From positions 1 through 64,000 of the forward strand of contig JANQMH010000103.1 in assembly GCA_028280195.1 (NCBI GenBank): a DNA stretch of 64,000 nucleotides, given 5' to 3'. Position 1 is the first letter of the stretch, and every line of letters begins with the position of its first letter. Positions 17,473 through 26,443 of the stretch are shown piece by piece. The stretch is from Exilibacterium sp. Its GTDB lineage: Bacteria; Pseudomonadota; Gammaproteobacteria; Pseudomonadales; Cellvibrionaceae. The notes under the pieces were generated by a model that worked only from the letters and a program-made list of their open reading frames with translations, did not search any database and had not been told where the DNA came from. A program made the position numbers and the translations under genes.

Positions 17473-17593
17473 CCCAGACGGCGCCGCGGGGGTACAAGTC
17501 CGGCGCCGGGCCGGATTGCGCCCCCGCTTCGGCAGCGCTGCTTACAGCTCTTCCCGGCAGCGCCGCGGCCACAGTATTCGCGATCTGGATCAT

Positions 17594-17620
17594 TTGCATT
17601 TCGTCCAAATCTGCTATTAT
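17594..17620 (+). promoter_or_regulatory. Weak sigma-70-like promoter upstream of rnb
   Basis: TTGCAT (17594-17599) and TATTAT (17615-17620) are separated by 15 bp, shorter than ideal, and lie 40 bp before the rnb start. The match is only moderate. Confidence 0.3.
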
Positions 17621-17659
17621 CGCCGCCTCCGCGTTGACAGATACCAGCCGACCCGCCCT

Positions 17660-19651
17660 ATGCTAAAAAACGATGCCCTGCAACAACTTTCACAGCTGAA
17701 AGCCAGTATTCGCGCGCAAAAAGATCTCGCCGAAGGCACGGTGCGCGGCAGCCAGGGGCGTTTCGGCTTTGTGGCGCTGGACGATGGCCGCGAGGTTTTT
17801 CTCGACCCGGACACCATGCAGCGAGTCTTCCCCGGCGACCGGGTCGAGGTCAATGTCGTCACCAATACCAAGGGCAAACCCCAGGCCGAGTTGGAGAAGC
17901 TGATCAGCAGCGAGTTCAAATTCTGCACCGGCCGCTACCGGGTGCGCGGCAAGGGGCATTTCGTCGACATCGACTACCCGCAGTTGAACCGCTGGATATT
18001 TCTGCCGCCCAAGGCGCGCAACAAGGCCAAAGAGGGCGATTTTGTCGCCGCCCGCATTACCCGCCACCCCTTCGACAACGAGGGCAAGGGCCAGGCCAGA
18101 ATCGAGACGGTCATCGGCGCCGACGGTGACGCCGGCATCGAGCGCGACTATATCATCGCCAAACACAGGCTGCCCGGGCACTGGAGCACAGCCGCGCTGG
18201 AGCAGGCGCAACAGCTCGATACTGCCGGCGTCAGCGCCGGCGACGGGCGCCGCGATCTCACCCACCTGCACTTTGTCACCATCGACGCCGATACCACCCT
18301 CGATATGGACGACGCCCTCTGTATCGAGGAGCAGGGTGAGGGCTGGCTGCTGCATGTGGCGATTGCCGACCCCACCGGCCTGATAGCGCCGGGCTCGGTG
18401 ATCGACAAAATCGCCAGAATGCGCGCCAATACTGTCTATCTCACCGGCGGCGCGCTGAGCATGCTGCCGGAGCAGCTGTCGCACGCCACCGTCTCACTGG
18501 TGGCCGGCGAGCAGCGCCCCGCCCTGGTGGCCAAAATAACCCTGGACCACAGCGCCGGGGTGAGCGGGTTCGAATTTATACCGGCACTGATCCGCTCCCG
18601 GCAAAAACTCAGCTACCTGCAGGTAAGCACGTATCTGGAACAGGGCGGCGAGGCTGTCGACAGCGACACCGGCGCCATGCTGCAACGGCTGTCGCGCTTC
18701 GGCGCCAAACGCCACCAGTACCGCGCCGAGCAGGCACTGGTCATGGACGAACGGCCCGACTACGAACTGGTGCTGAATGCACAGTGCAAAGTGGAGTCGA
18801 TCGAAAAGCGAGAGCGCACCATCGCTCACCGCATCGTCGAGGAAGCCATGCTGGTCACCAATTGCTGTGCCGGGGAACTGCTGGCGCAACACGAGCTGGG
18901 GCTGTTTTCCCGCCATGGCGGCTTTCGCCAGGAGCGCCTGAAAGACGTGCGGCTGTTACTGCAGGAAAACGATCGGCCCGTTACCGACCAGCAGCTCAGC
19001 GAGCTCGACGGCTACCGCGCGCTGATTAACAGCCTGCAGCAAAGTGGCGACAGCCACGCGCAATTGCTGTCGACATTGAAACGCATGCTGCAGCCCAGCG
19101 AACTGAGCCGCGAGGCCGGACCGCATTTTGGCCTGGGTTTCAGCCACTACGCCACCGTTACCTCGCCAATCCGCCGCTACCAGGACTATTTCAACCATCT
19201 GGCAATCAAACAGATTATCGGCGCTGGCAGCGCGCCGCCACTGAGCGACAGCGAGCTGGACGCTCTCAGGCAGCAACTCGCCAGCGGCCGCACCGCCTGC
19301 CGGCAACTGGACCAGTGGCTGCTGTGCCAGTATATGCAGCAGCGCCTGCGGAAACACAGAGACGCGGTTTACGCCGGCAAAATCGTTTTGCTCAACAGCC
19401 AGGGCATCGGCGTGCGCCTGGACGATACCGGTATCGATGGGTTTATCGGCTTTAACACCGGCAATAAAAACGCCGGGAATAAGAACAACAGTAAGAAAAA
19501 AGACGAGAACAAAAGCAAATTGTCATTTGACCAGCGGCGCATGAAGCTCAGCGCCGACGGCAGTGTTTATCAACTCGACCAGCCCCTGCAGGTGAAAGTG
19601 GCGAGTGTCGATCTCGACAGGCGGCAAATCAGTTTTAGTCTGCACACTTGA
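17660..19651 (+). CDS. rnb: Exoribonuclease II (RNase II family)
   Basis: A 663-residue enzyme with the RNase II layout: OB-fold cold-shock domains at about 15-190 (GTVRGSQGRFGFVALDDGRE), the RNB catalytic domain at about 195-520 and an S1 domain at about 575-663. The metal-binding aspartates are in TIDADTTLDMDDALCIEEQG, and the RNA-clamping segment SPIRRYQDYFNHLAIKQII is intact. It degrades single-stranded RNA 3' to 5'. The start is the ATG at 17660, because the frame further upstream runs through promoter-like sequence and the family starts here. RNase R is much longer, so RNase II is the better call. A Lys/Asn-rich insert (about 602-620, NKNAGNKNNSKKKDENKSK) interrupts the S1 domain, which is unusual. 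Confidence 0.9.
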   Translation: MLKNDALQQLSQLKASIRAQKDLAEGTVRGSQGRFGFVALDDGREVFLDPDTMQRVFPGDRVEVNVVTNTKGKPQAELEKLISSEFKFCTGRYRVRGKGHFVDIDYPQLNRWIFLPPKARNKAKEGDFVAARITRHPFDNEGKGQARIETVIGADGDAGIERDYIIAKHRLPGHWSTAALEQAQQLDTAGVSAGDGRRDLTHLHFVTIDADTTLDMDDALCIEEQGEGWLLHVAIADPTGLIAPGSVIDKIARMRANTVYLTGGALSMLPEQLSHATVSLVAGEQRPALVAKITLDHSAGVSGFEFIPALIRSRQKLSYLQVSTYLEQGGEAVDSDTGAMLQRLSRFGAKRHQYRAEQALVMDERPDYELVLNAQCKVESIEKRERTIAHRIVEEAMLVTNCCAGELLAQHELGLFSRHGGFRQERLKDVRLLLQENDRPVTDQQLSELDGYRALINSLQQSGDSHAQLLSTLKRMLQPSELSREAGPHFGLGFSHYATVTSPIRRYQDYFNHLAIKQIIGAGSAPPLSDSELDALRQQLASGRTACRQLDQWLLCQYMQQRLRKHRDAVYAGKIVLLNSQGIGVRLDDTGIDGFIGFNTGNKNAGNKNNSKKKDENKSKLSFDQRRMKLSADGSVYQLDQPLQVKVASVDLDRRQISFSLHT

Positions 19652-19702
19652 CCCCGGTCACTTGACATCCCCCGGCCGCGACACTACATTCTGCCCCTGT
19701 AC

Positions 19703-20001
19703 GAGGTGCCTGCCGCCGCGCATTGCGCCGGTGTGGACAGGTTAAATGGGAAGTCTGGTGAGAGTCCAGCGCTGCCCCCGCAACGGTAAACAGACCCGAT
19801 CTCGAGCTAGTCCCGGAAATATCAGTTCTGGAAGCACCAGTTCCGGATGATGATATCTCTGGATATGAATATCTCTGGACATGAATAGCTCCGAAAACGG
19901 ATAGCTCCGGAAACGCACAGCTCCGGAAACGAATAGCCCCGGCAGTAATGACCGCGGCGATCGTTAGCGCAATGTCTGTCAGCCCGATACCGGCCCTGTA
20001 C
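19703..20001 (+). promoter_or_regulatory. Cobalamin riboswitch upstream of btuB
   Basis: The hallmark pieces are in order: GAGGTGCC (19703), TTAAATGGGAAGTCTGGTGA continuing GAGTCCAG (19742-19769), CGCTGCCCCCGCAACGGTAA (19770-19789) and the 3' B12-box-like CAGCCCGATACCGGCC (19980-19995). It controls btuB, which starts 145 nt later, by binding adenosylcobalamin and shutting expression off. The distance between the GCAACGGTAA core and the 3' box is about 190 nt, longer than usual, because a tandem-repeat block is inserted in the variable arm. The expression platform between 20001 and 20135 contains GCCGGC-type hairpins, one of them close to the ribosome-binding site. Confidence 0.9.
19851..19946 (+). 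repeat. 16-18 bp tandem repeats inside the cobalamin riboswitch
   Basis: About six imperfect units of the form ATAGCTCCGGAAACG follow one another. The early ones are ATATCTCTGGATATGA and ATATCTCTGGACATGA; later ones are ATAGCTCCGAAAACGG, ATAGCTCCGGAAACGC, ACAGCTCCGGAAACGA and ATAGCCCCGGC. They sit in a peripheral arm of the aptamer, so they probably lengthen a helix or loop without touching the core. Confidence 0.75.
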
Positions 20002-20144
20002 GTTTGACTGATGGAGCGGAGGGCTGCCATCCAGGGCTGATTATCGCCGGCAGTCCGCCGGCTTTGCCATCCTTGTCCCCTCCCTCAATCGCCTTGACTT
20101 TCACGCTGGCCGCTTAACCTTGCCACTGGCGATAGAGGTATATG

Positions 20145-21986
20145 ATGAAAAAACAATTACTGGCCGCCATCGCGGCCGCTGCACTGCCGTTGTCGCCGCT
20201 GGCGGCAGAGGACAAACTGGAAGAAATCGTAGTGATCTCCTCGCGCATTGAACTGCCCCTGCGCCAGGTGGGTACCGCCGTATCCAGCATAGACGCCGGC
20301 GACATTCGCGCCCGCGGCTTCAACTCGCTGGCCGATGTGCTGCGCACGCTGCCCGGCGTGTCGGTCAGCAACAGCGGCGGCGCCGGCAAAGTCACCTCGT
20401 TGAGCATTCGCGGCGAAAATGGCTCCCGCACCCTGGTGCTGCTCGACGGTATGGAAATCTCCGACCCCACCCTGCCGCAGGCCGGGCCGCAGCTACAACA
20501 TCTGCTGAGCGCCGGTATCGCCCGTGTCGAGATCTTGCGCGGCACCCAGGGCATGCTGTACGGCGCCGATGCCGGCGGCGTGGTCAATATCATTACGCCG
20601 CGCGGCGAAGCGGGCCTGGCCGGGGACCTGGATATCGAGGCCGGCCGCTACGGTTCGCGCCAGCTGGCCGGCAATATCCGCGGCGGCACCGAGACAGTGG
20701 ATTTTTACCTCTCCGCCGCCGACTTCAGCACCGACGGCTTCAACGCCCGCGATTTGGATACCGAACTGCGCGATGACGACGGCTACGACAACACCACCGT
20801 GCACGGTCGCCTGGGCTGGAATGTGGACGAGCACCTGCGCCTGGAGCTGGTGGTGCGCGATATCGACGGCGACAATGAATACGACAGCTGTTTTTCCTCC
20901 GCCTCAACCGACAACTGTAGCAACGACTTCGAACAGACCAGCAGCAGACTTTCCGGCAGCTACAGCGACGAGACGTTTTCCCATACGCTCAGCATCACCG
21001 ACAACGATATCGAGCGGGCCCTGTTCGCCGACGGCGCACTGTCGTTCGGCACCGAGGGCAATATCCGCCGGCTGGAATATCTGGGCAGCGCCAGCCTGGC
21101 CGGCGAGACGACCCTGGTCTACGGCATCGAGCACGAGAGCGAGGACATGAAAACCAACTTCGGACAGGATTTCGACCGCGACCAGCACGGCTATTACCTG
21201 GAGTACCAGAACCACTACTGGGAGGCGGTATTCTTTAGCCTCGGCGTGCGCCACGACGATAACGACGATTTCGGCGAGCACACCAGCTATCGGGCCACCA
21301 GCGCTTACCTGCTGCCGCTGCGCGGCGACAATTCGCTGAAACTGAAGGCCAGCTACGGCACCGGCTTCAGAGCACCGAGCCTGTTTGAAGTCGGTACCAA
21401 CGCCGGCGCCACGCGCGAGCCCGCCAGCCTGGTAACACTGAAGGAGGAAACCAGCGAAGGCTTCGACATCGGCGTGGAGTACTTCGGCGGCAACGGCCTG
21501 CACCTGGAGGCAATCTATTTCAATCAGCGCATCGACGATGAGATCACCTTCGACCTGGACGGCTTCAGCGGCTATCTGCAGTTTTCCGGCACCAGCAAAT
21601 CCAGCGGCGTCGAACTGATCGGCGAGTTGCCTGTCGGCGATCACTGGCTGCTGTCGGGCAACTATACTTACAACGATACCGAGGACGCCGGCGGCAACGC
21701 GCGCTCGCTGCGCCCGCGCCACCTGGCCAATCTGGGGCTCGGCTACGACAACCAGCGCTGGGGCTTCGCTGTCAACCTGCGCACCTCGCGCGACGCCGAA
21801 GACCTGGCGGCGAACGCCGAACTGGAGGACTACGAGTTAGTGGACATCAATGCCCGCTACCGTGTCAACCGCGCGGTGGAAGTCTATGCCCGGGTTGAAA
21901 ATGCACTGGGGGAAGACTATCAGGAAGTGGCGACTTACAATACCGCTGACAGCGCCGCCTACCTCGGCGTCAGAATGGCATTCTAA
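20145..21986 (+). CDS. btuB: TonB-dependent vitamin B12 receptor BtuB
   Basis: A 613-residue outer-membrane receptor. An AGAGG site favours the second of two adjacent ATGs (6-bp spacing) over 20142. The signal peptide ends near PLAAED, then the TonB box region KLEEIVVISSR. The plug domain follows (FNSLADVLRTLPGVSVSNSG, then SIRGENGSRTLVLLDGMEIS and ILRGTQGMLYGADAGGVVNI), then a 22-strand barrel ending in the aromatic C terminus YLGVRMAF typical of outer-membrane proteins. Length and plug motifs match BtuB. The cobalamin riboswitch in front and the B12 ABC transporter behind make corrinoid the near-certain substrate. It imports cobalamin across the outer membrane with TonB-ExbBD energy. Confidence 0.93.
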   Translation: MKKQLLAAIAAAALPLSPLAAEDKLEEIVVISSRIELPLRQVGTAVSSIDAGDIRARGFNSLADVLRTLPGVSVSNSGGAGKVTSLSIRGENGSRTLVLLDGMEISDPTLPQAGPQLQHLLSAGIARVEILRGTQGMLYGADAGGVVNIITPRGEAGLAGDLDIEAGRYGSRQLAGNIRGGTETVDFYLSAADFSTDGFNARDLDTELRDDDGYDNTTVHGRLGWNVDEHLRLELVVRDIDGDNEYDSCFSSASTDNCSNDFEQTSSRLSGSYSDETFSHTLSITDNDIERALFADGALSFGTEGNIRRLEYLGSASLAGETTLVYGIEHESEDMKTNFGQDFDRDQHGYYLEYQNHYWEAVFFSLGVRHDDNDDFGEHTSYRATSAYLLPLRGDNSLKLKASYGTGFRAPSLFEVGTNAGATREPASLVTLKEETSEGFDIGVEYFGGNGLHLEAIYFNQRIDDEITFDLDGFSGYLQFSGTSKSSGVELIGELPVGDHWLLSGNYTYNDTEDAGGNARSLRPRHLANLGLGYDNQRWGFAVNLRTSRDAEDLAANAELEDYELVDINARYRVNRAVEVYARVENALGEDYQEVATYNTADSAAYLGVRMAF

Positions 21987-22025
21987 CGATTGTCGGCCAC
22001 CAGCAGCGCCGGCAGGGGAACTCAA

Positions 22026-22640
22026 GTGACCGACAAAACGGATAAAAAAGCGCAAAAACACCAGGCGGCGATGCAAAAGCAGAAGGCCAGGGTCGATGCC
22101 GGTATCGAGGCGGCCGCCACCGAGCGCGGCGTGGCCGTGCTGCTGACCGGCAACGGCAAAGGCAAAACCAGTTCGGCATTCGGCATGGTCATGCGCGCGC
22201 TCGGCTACGGCCAGACCGTGGCGGTGGTGCAGTTCATCAAAGGCGAGCAGCTCTCCGGCGAGGAACTCTACCTGCGCGAACGCTGCCCGCAGGTGGACTT
22301 CTACCAGATGGGTACCGGCTTTACCTGGGACACCCAGGATCGCAGCGGCGATATCGCCGCTGCGGAAAAAACCTGGGCCGCAGCCGAACCCATGCTGGCC
22401 GACCAGCGCTACGATCTGGTGGTGCTGGACGAACTGACCTATATGCTCGCCTACGACTACCTCGACCGGGACAGAGTGATAGCCGCCATCAAAAACCGCC
22501 CCGTCGAACAGAGCGTGGTGGTGACCGGTCGCGGCGGCGGCACCGAGCTGCGCGCAGTCATGGACACCGTCTCCGAAGTCAAGGATATCAGGCACGCCTT
22601 CGCGGCCGGTATCAAAGCGCGCCGCGGTGTGGACTTCTAA
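22026..22640 (+). CDS. cobO: Corrinoid adenosyltransferase (CobO/BtuR type)
   Basis: A 204-residue enzyme. I start it at GTG 22026, 6 bp after an AGGGGA site. A P-loop, TGNGKGKTSS, sits at about residues 41-50, followed by AVVQFIKGEQLSGEE, LVVLDELTYMLAYDYLD (metal/ATP region) and VVVTGRGGGTELRAVMD, ending in AGIKARRGVDF. This is the conserved end of the CobA/CobO/BtuR family. It transfers the adenosyl group of ATP to cob(I)alamin or cob(I)yrinate diamide. Placed between the receptor and the ABC permease, it most likely converts imported cobalamin to the coenzyme. The gap to the next gene is only 3 bp. Confidence 0.93.
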   Translation: MTDKTDKKAQKHQAAMQKQKARVDAGIEAAATERGVAVLLTGNGKGKTSSAFGMVMRALGYGQTVAVVQFIKGEQLSGEELYLRERCPQVDFYQMGTGFTWDTQDRSGDIAAAEKTWAAAEPMLADQRYDLVVLDELTYMLAYDYLDRDRVIAAIKNRPVEQSVVVTGRGGGTELRAVMDTVSEVKDIRHAFAAGIKARRGVDF

Positions 22641-22643
22641 ACC

Positions 22644-23687
22644 GTGCCCACCCGCACCCGGCGGCAGCGACAGGTGCTGCTGCTGTTGCTGTCGCTACTG
22701 CCGGTCTGCCTGCTGCTGGCGCTGGCGGTGGGGGCGGTAACGCTGCCCTTTCGGCAGGTGCTGGCGGTGTTGTCGGGTTGCGGCGGCGCGGCGGAAGCCG
22801 GCGGCGGCGCCAATACCCAGCTGATTGTCCTGCAGCTGCGGCTGCCGCGGGCGCTGCTGGCGGCGCTGGTCGGCGCCCTGTTGGGAGTCAGCGGCGCGGC
22901 CATGCAGGGCCTGTTCCGCAACCCCCTGGCAGACCCCTCACTGATCGGCGTCAGCGCCGGCGCCTCGGCCGGCGCCAGCCTGGTGATCGTATTCGGCGGG
23001 GTCGCCGCGGCGGATATCTGGCAGTTGTCCATGGTCTCGCTGGGGGCCTTCGCCGGCGGATCGCTGGCCGTGGCCCTGGTCTACCGCCTCGCCACCGGCG
23101 CCAGCGGCACTTCGGTGGCCACCATGCTGCTGGCCGGCATCGCCGTCAGCGCCGTGGCCGGCAGTGTCACCAGCCTGCTGGAATTCAGCGCCGACAGCGA
23201 AATGCTGCGCCGCATCAGCCTCTGGCGCATGGGCGGTTTCGACGGCGCCAGCTATCACCGCGTCGCCATTGCCGCCGCTGTGGGGCTGGCCGTGCTGTTA
23301 TTGCTGCCGCGTTACAGCGCCGCCCTCAACGCCCTGCTGCTGGGCGAGTCGGAGGCGCGCCACCTCGGTATCGATGTCGCCAGGGTCAAAAACCGCCTGG
23401 TGCTGCTGGTCGCCGCCGGTGTCGGTGTGTGCGTGGCGCTGGCCGGCATCATCGCCTTTGTCGGTCTGGTTATTCCCCACATCATGCGCCTGCTGATCGG
23501 CCCCGATCACCGCGCACTGCTGCCCGCCTCCGCCCTCGCCGGCGCGGTGCTGTTGACCCTGGCCGATACCCTGGCCCGGGTTATCGTCGCGCCGACCGAA
23601 CTGCCGGTCGGCCTGGTGACCGCTTTACTGGGCGCGCCGTTTTTTATTTCGCTATTATTACACCGCCATGAATACGGAATGCGGTAA
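22644..23687 (+). CDS. btuC: Cobalamin ABC transporter permease (FecCD/BtuC family)
   Basis: A 347-residue polytopic membrane protein with GTG start, 3 bp after the adenosyltransferase stop. FecCD landmarks are clear: LRLPRALLAALVGALLGVSG near residue 70, AMQGLFRNPLADPSLIGVSA near 90 and GIIAFVGLVIPHIMRLLIG near 270 (coupling helix to the ATPase). It forms the inner-membrane channel of the B12 importer. BtuC versus a haem or siderophore permease is decided by the surrounding B12 genes. Its end overlaps the ATPase gene by 20 bp. Confidence 0.92.
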   Translation: MPTRTRRQRQVLLLLLSLLPVCLLLALAVGAVTLPFRQVLAVLSGCGGAAEAGGGANTQLIVLQLRLPRALLAALVGALLGVSGAAMQGLFRNPLADPSLIGVSAGASAGASLVIVFGGVAAADIWQLSMVSLGAFAGGSLAVALVYRLATGASGTSVATMLLAGIAVSAVAGSVTSLLEFSADSEMLRRISLWRMGGFDGASYHRVAIAAAVGLAVLLLLPRYSAALNALLLGESEARHLGIDVARVKNRLVLLVAAGVGVCVALAGIIAFVGLVIPHIMRLLIGPDHRALLPASALAGAVLLTLADTLARVIVAPTELPVGLVTALLGAPFFISLLLHRHEYGMR

Positions 23688-24468
23688 GCGGCCGCTACTG
23701 CAGCTCGAGGCCGTCAGTGTGCACAGCGGCGCAACCCCACTGTTGCGCGATCTCAGCCTGCGCCTCGATAGCGGTCGCATCCTGGCCGTCATCGGCGCCA
23801 ATGGCGCCGGCAAAACCAGTCTGTTGCGCACGCTTAGCGGTGAACTAATACCTGCCTGCGGCGCTCTGAGTGTATGCGGTGCGACACCGGCGCACACCCC
23901 CACCCCGGAGCGGGCCCGGCAACTGGCGGTACTGCCGCAGTTGAGCCTGCTAAACTTCCCCTACAAAGCGGAGGAAGTGGTTGCCCTGGGGCGCACGCCG
24001 CACAGCACCGGCCGCCGGGTGGACGCCGCCGTGGTGACCGCAGCACTGCGGGCCATGGATATCGAGTGGCTGCGCGAGCGACTCTATACACGGCTGTCCG
24101 GCGGGGAAAAGCAGCGCGTGCAACTGGCCCGAGTAATGGCGCAGGTGTGGCGGGCCGAGGACGCCGATCAGCGCCTGCTGCTGCTCGACGAACCCACCGC
24201 GGCACTGGACCTGGGTCACCAGCAGCAGTTGATGCAGGCGTTGCGGCGTTTTGTCGACCAGGGAGTCAGTGTGGTCATGGTAGTTCACGACCTGACCCTG
24301 GCGGCGCGCTATGCCGACAGTATGCTGGCGCTGGATCGCGGCCGCGCCGTGGCCCTGGGCACACCGGCACAGGTGCTGACCGCAGCGGTGGTAGAGCAGC
24401 TTTTTCAGGTGCAGGCGCGGGTAGTGCCGCATCCGGATACCGGCAAACCGGTGCTGCTCGGAGTGTGA
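23668..24468 (+). CDS. btuD: Cobalamin ABC transporter ATPase (BtuD/HmuV-like)
   Basis: A 266-residue ABC ATPase overlapping the permease gene by 20 bp. Walker A GANGAGKTS is at about residues 43-51, the signature LSGGEKQRVQLARV at about 144, Walker B LLLLDEPTAALD at about 171, and the switch His is in VVMVVHDLTLA. Sequence alone cannot separate BtuD from HmuV haem ATPases, because the QRVQLARV region is similar in both. The riboswitch-led operon supports cobalamin. It powers import from the periplasm. Confidence 0.9.
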   Translation: MNTECGKRPLLQLEAVSVHSGATPLLRDLSLRLDSGRILAVIGANGAGKTSLLRTLSGELIPACGALSVCGATPAHTPTPERARQLAVLPQLSLLNFPYKAEEVVALGRTPHSTGRRVDAAVVTAALRAMDIEWLRERLYTRLSGGEKQRVQLARVMAQVWRAEDADQRLLLLDEPTAALDLGHQQQLMQALRRFVDQGVSVVMVVHDLTLAARYADSMLALDRGRAVALGTPAQVLTAAVVEQLFQVQARVVPHPDTGKPVLLGV

Positions 24469-24690
24469 ACTGCAGCAGCGCCGTGACGGCAGCCGGCTCG
24501 AAGGGCGGCTAATGTAAAGATTGACGCGCCAATGTGATTCTGCCGGGCAATGCTTTAGGATCGGGCCTTGCATCACAGATCCGGGGGCGGAGCCGGCCGG
24601 CCGGGTTATAAATGGATTGTATAAATGACCTGTTTGAAGACGGGTTATTGTAAGAAAACTTATTAATGAGAACAGGAAAACCGAACAGCA

Positions 24691-25299
24691 GTGGGTAATA
24701 CGACAACGCTCGATATCCTTCGCCACGGCGAATGCGAAGGTGGGCAAATCTACCGCGGCAGCACCGACGTCATCCTGACCGAATCCGGCTGGAGCCAGAT
24801 GCAGCAGGCAATCGAGGCGGCAACGGCGCCCTGGGAACAGGTTATCACCTCGCCGCTGCAGCGTTGCTACCGTTTCGCAACCCGGCTGTCCTCGCAGAAA
24901 GACCTGCCGCTGATGGTGGAGTCGCGCCTGCGCGAGGCCCACTTCGGCCGCTGGGAGGGGCGTGAAGTCGACGAAGTCTGGAGGACCGAAAAAGCCGCCG
25001 TGATCGCCTGGATCGAAGATCCGGTAGCCGCCTCGCCGCCGGCCGGCGAGACCACGCGGGAGTTTTTCGACCGCGTGCTCGGCGGCTACCACCGCATCGT
25101 CAATAACTATCGCGGCAAACGCGTGCTGCTGGTTACCCACGGCGGCGTCATCCGCATGCTGCTGGCCCATGTGCTGAATATGCCGCTGACAGCGGTAAGC
25201 CGCTTCGACGTGCCCTACGCCTGCCTCAGCCGGGTGGAAATTCTGCACACCGGCAAGGGTGATTACACCCGCCTGGTGGCACACAACCTGCTGACCTGA
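24691..25299 (+). CDS. Histidine phosphatase, probable alpha-ribazole phosphatase (CobC-like)
   Basis: A 202-residue phosphoglycerate-mutase-fold enzyme with GTG start. The catalytic motif LRHGE (His near residue 11) is followed by ITSPLQRCYRFA, REAHFGRWEGREVDEVW and a second catalytic His in VLLVTHGGVIRMLL. Length and these motifs match CobC/GpmB-type phosphatases. Sitting inside a B12 locus, it would remove phosphate from alpha-ribazole-5-phosphate or adenosylcobalamin-5-phosphate in lower-ligand assembly. cobU, cobS and cobT are not in the window. It follows a 222-bp gap after btuD and may have its own promoter. GC-rich like its neighbours. Confidence 0.82.
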   Translation: MGNTTTLDILRHGECEGGQIYRGSTDVILTESGWSQMQQAIEAATAPWEQVITSPLQRCYRFATRLSSQKDLPLMVESRLREAHFGRWEGREVDEVWRTEKAAVIAWIEDPVAASPPAGETTREFFDRVLGGYHRIVNNYRGKRVLLVTHGGVIRMLLAHVLNMPLTAVSRFDVPYACLSRVEILHTGKGDYTRLVAHNLLT

Positions 25300-25305
25300 G
25301 CCAGG

Positions 25306-26211
25306 GTGTTGGCGGTACGGCGCGGCGGGCGGCAGGCGGTTTTTTTTGCCTTGTGGTGTCTGGGCGCTGCCGCCGCTGCCGATATCCGCGTCGAGGACTA
25401 TCAGGGCCGCAGCGTAAGCCTGCAGGCAGCCGCCAGCCGCATTGTGGCGCTGGCACCCCATATCGTCGAAAACCTCTACAGCGCCGGCGCCGGCGAGCAG
25501 ATCGTCGGCGCGGCGCAATACAGTAACTACCCCCCGCCGGCCAGACACATTCCCCGTGTCGGTAGCTACACGGCCTTCAGTATGGAAACCATTGCCGCGC
25601 TGGCGCCGGATCTGGTCATCGTCTGGGGCTCGGGCAACGGCGCCGGCGTGGTGCAACAGCTCGGTCAGCTCGGGGTCGCGGTCTATATCGACGAGCCGCG
25701 CAAGCTGAGCGATGTCGCCCGCTCCATTCGCGACTTCGGCCAGCTGGCCGGTACGGCGGCAGTCAGCGAGCCGCAGGCGGCGGCCTATCTGCAACAGCTG
25801 GCGGCGCTGCGCAAGCAATTCTCCACCGCAACACCGGTCAGCGTGCTGTACCAGGTATGGCATGAACCCCTGCAGACACTCAGCGGCGAACACCTTATCA
25901 GCGACGTTATCCGCCTTTGCGGCGGTACCAATGCCTATGCCGACGCCGTATCGCTGGCGCCGAAGATCAGCCTCGAATCCGTTTTTCAGCGCGATCCGCA
26001 GGTCATCATCGCCAGCGGCATGGCGGCCGGGCGGCCGCCATGGCTGGACAACTGGCGGCGCTGGCCGCAGCTGCAGGCTGTGCGTTACGACAATCTCTAT
26101 TTTGTGCCGGCGGATATCATTCAGCGCCATACACTGCGCATTTTGAGCGGCGTGACAATGCTGTGCGAACATCTGCAGCGCAGCCGGCTGAAAACCCGGG
26201 CGCAGCCCTGA
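25306..26211 (+). CDS. btuF: Periplasmic cobalamin-binding protein (BtuF-like)
   Basis: A 301-residue protein starting at GTG 6 bp after the phosphatase stop. A signal peptide ends near LGAAAAADIRVEDYQG. The TroA/FecB-type two-lobe fold shows in ASRIVALAPHIVENLYSAGA, VGSYTAFSMETIAALAPDLV and VSVLYQVWHEPLQTLSGEHL. LAPHIVENLYSAG is the usual BtuF/HmuT N-terminal pattern. It would hand corrinoid to the BtuCD transporter. A haem-binding homologue is possible by sequence but not by context. It completes the locus receptor-permease-ATPase-binding protein. Confidence 0.88.
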   Translation: MLAVRRGGRQAVFFALWCLGAAAAADIRVEDYQGRSVSLQAAASRIVALAPHIVENLYSAGAGEQIVGAAQYSNYPPPARHIPRVGSYTAFSMETIAALAPDLVIVWGSGNGAGVVQQLGQLGVAVYIDEPRKLSDVARSIRDFGQLAGTAAVSEPQAAAYLQQLAALRKQFSTATPVSVLYQVWHEPLQTLSGEHLISDVIRLCGGTNAYADAVSLAPKISLESVFQRDPQVIIASGMAAGRPPWLDNWRRWPQLQAVRYDNLYFVPADIIQRHTLRILSGVTMLCEHLQRSRLKTRAQP

Positions 26212-26443
26212 AACCTCGGCACGGGTGCTGATGCCGCAGCGGCAGCCCGGGCAGCGACGAGCAATAAAATCGGCAGGGTTGCCGGACCACACCACTGTTG
26301 CAGCGGCACGCCGGCCATAGAAGTGGTAGAGTCAGTGCCCGCAACCATTGAGGGAAAGCCGCCGTCAATCGTCCTGACCTGACGGCGTGCTAAAATGGGT
26401 ATTTTTAACTCGGACACAATTGCATAACGTTAAGGGGTCACTG

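Noticed and set aside
20040..20062. A second terminator in the btuB leader
   Set aside because: The GCCGGC pairs are short and no T-run follows, so I treat them only as part of the expression platform.
23950..26295. A 781-residue open frame on the minus strand across the B12 genes
   Set aside because: It runs antisense to btuD, the phosphatase and btuF, which have clear motifs. The frame has no domain and arises from high GC content.
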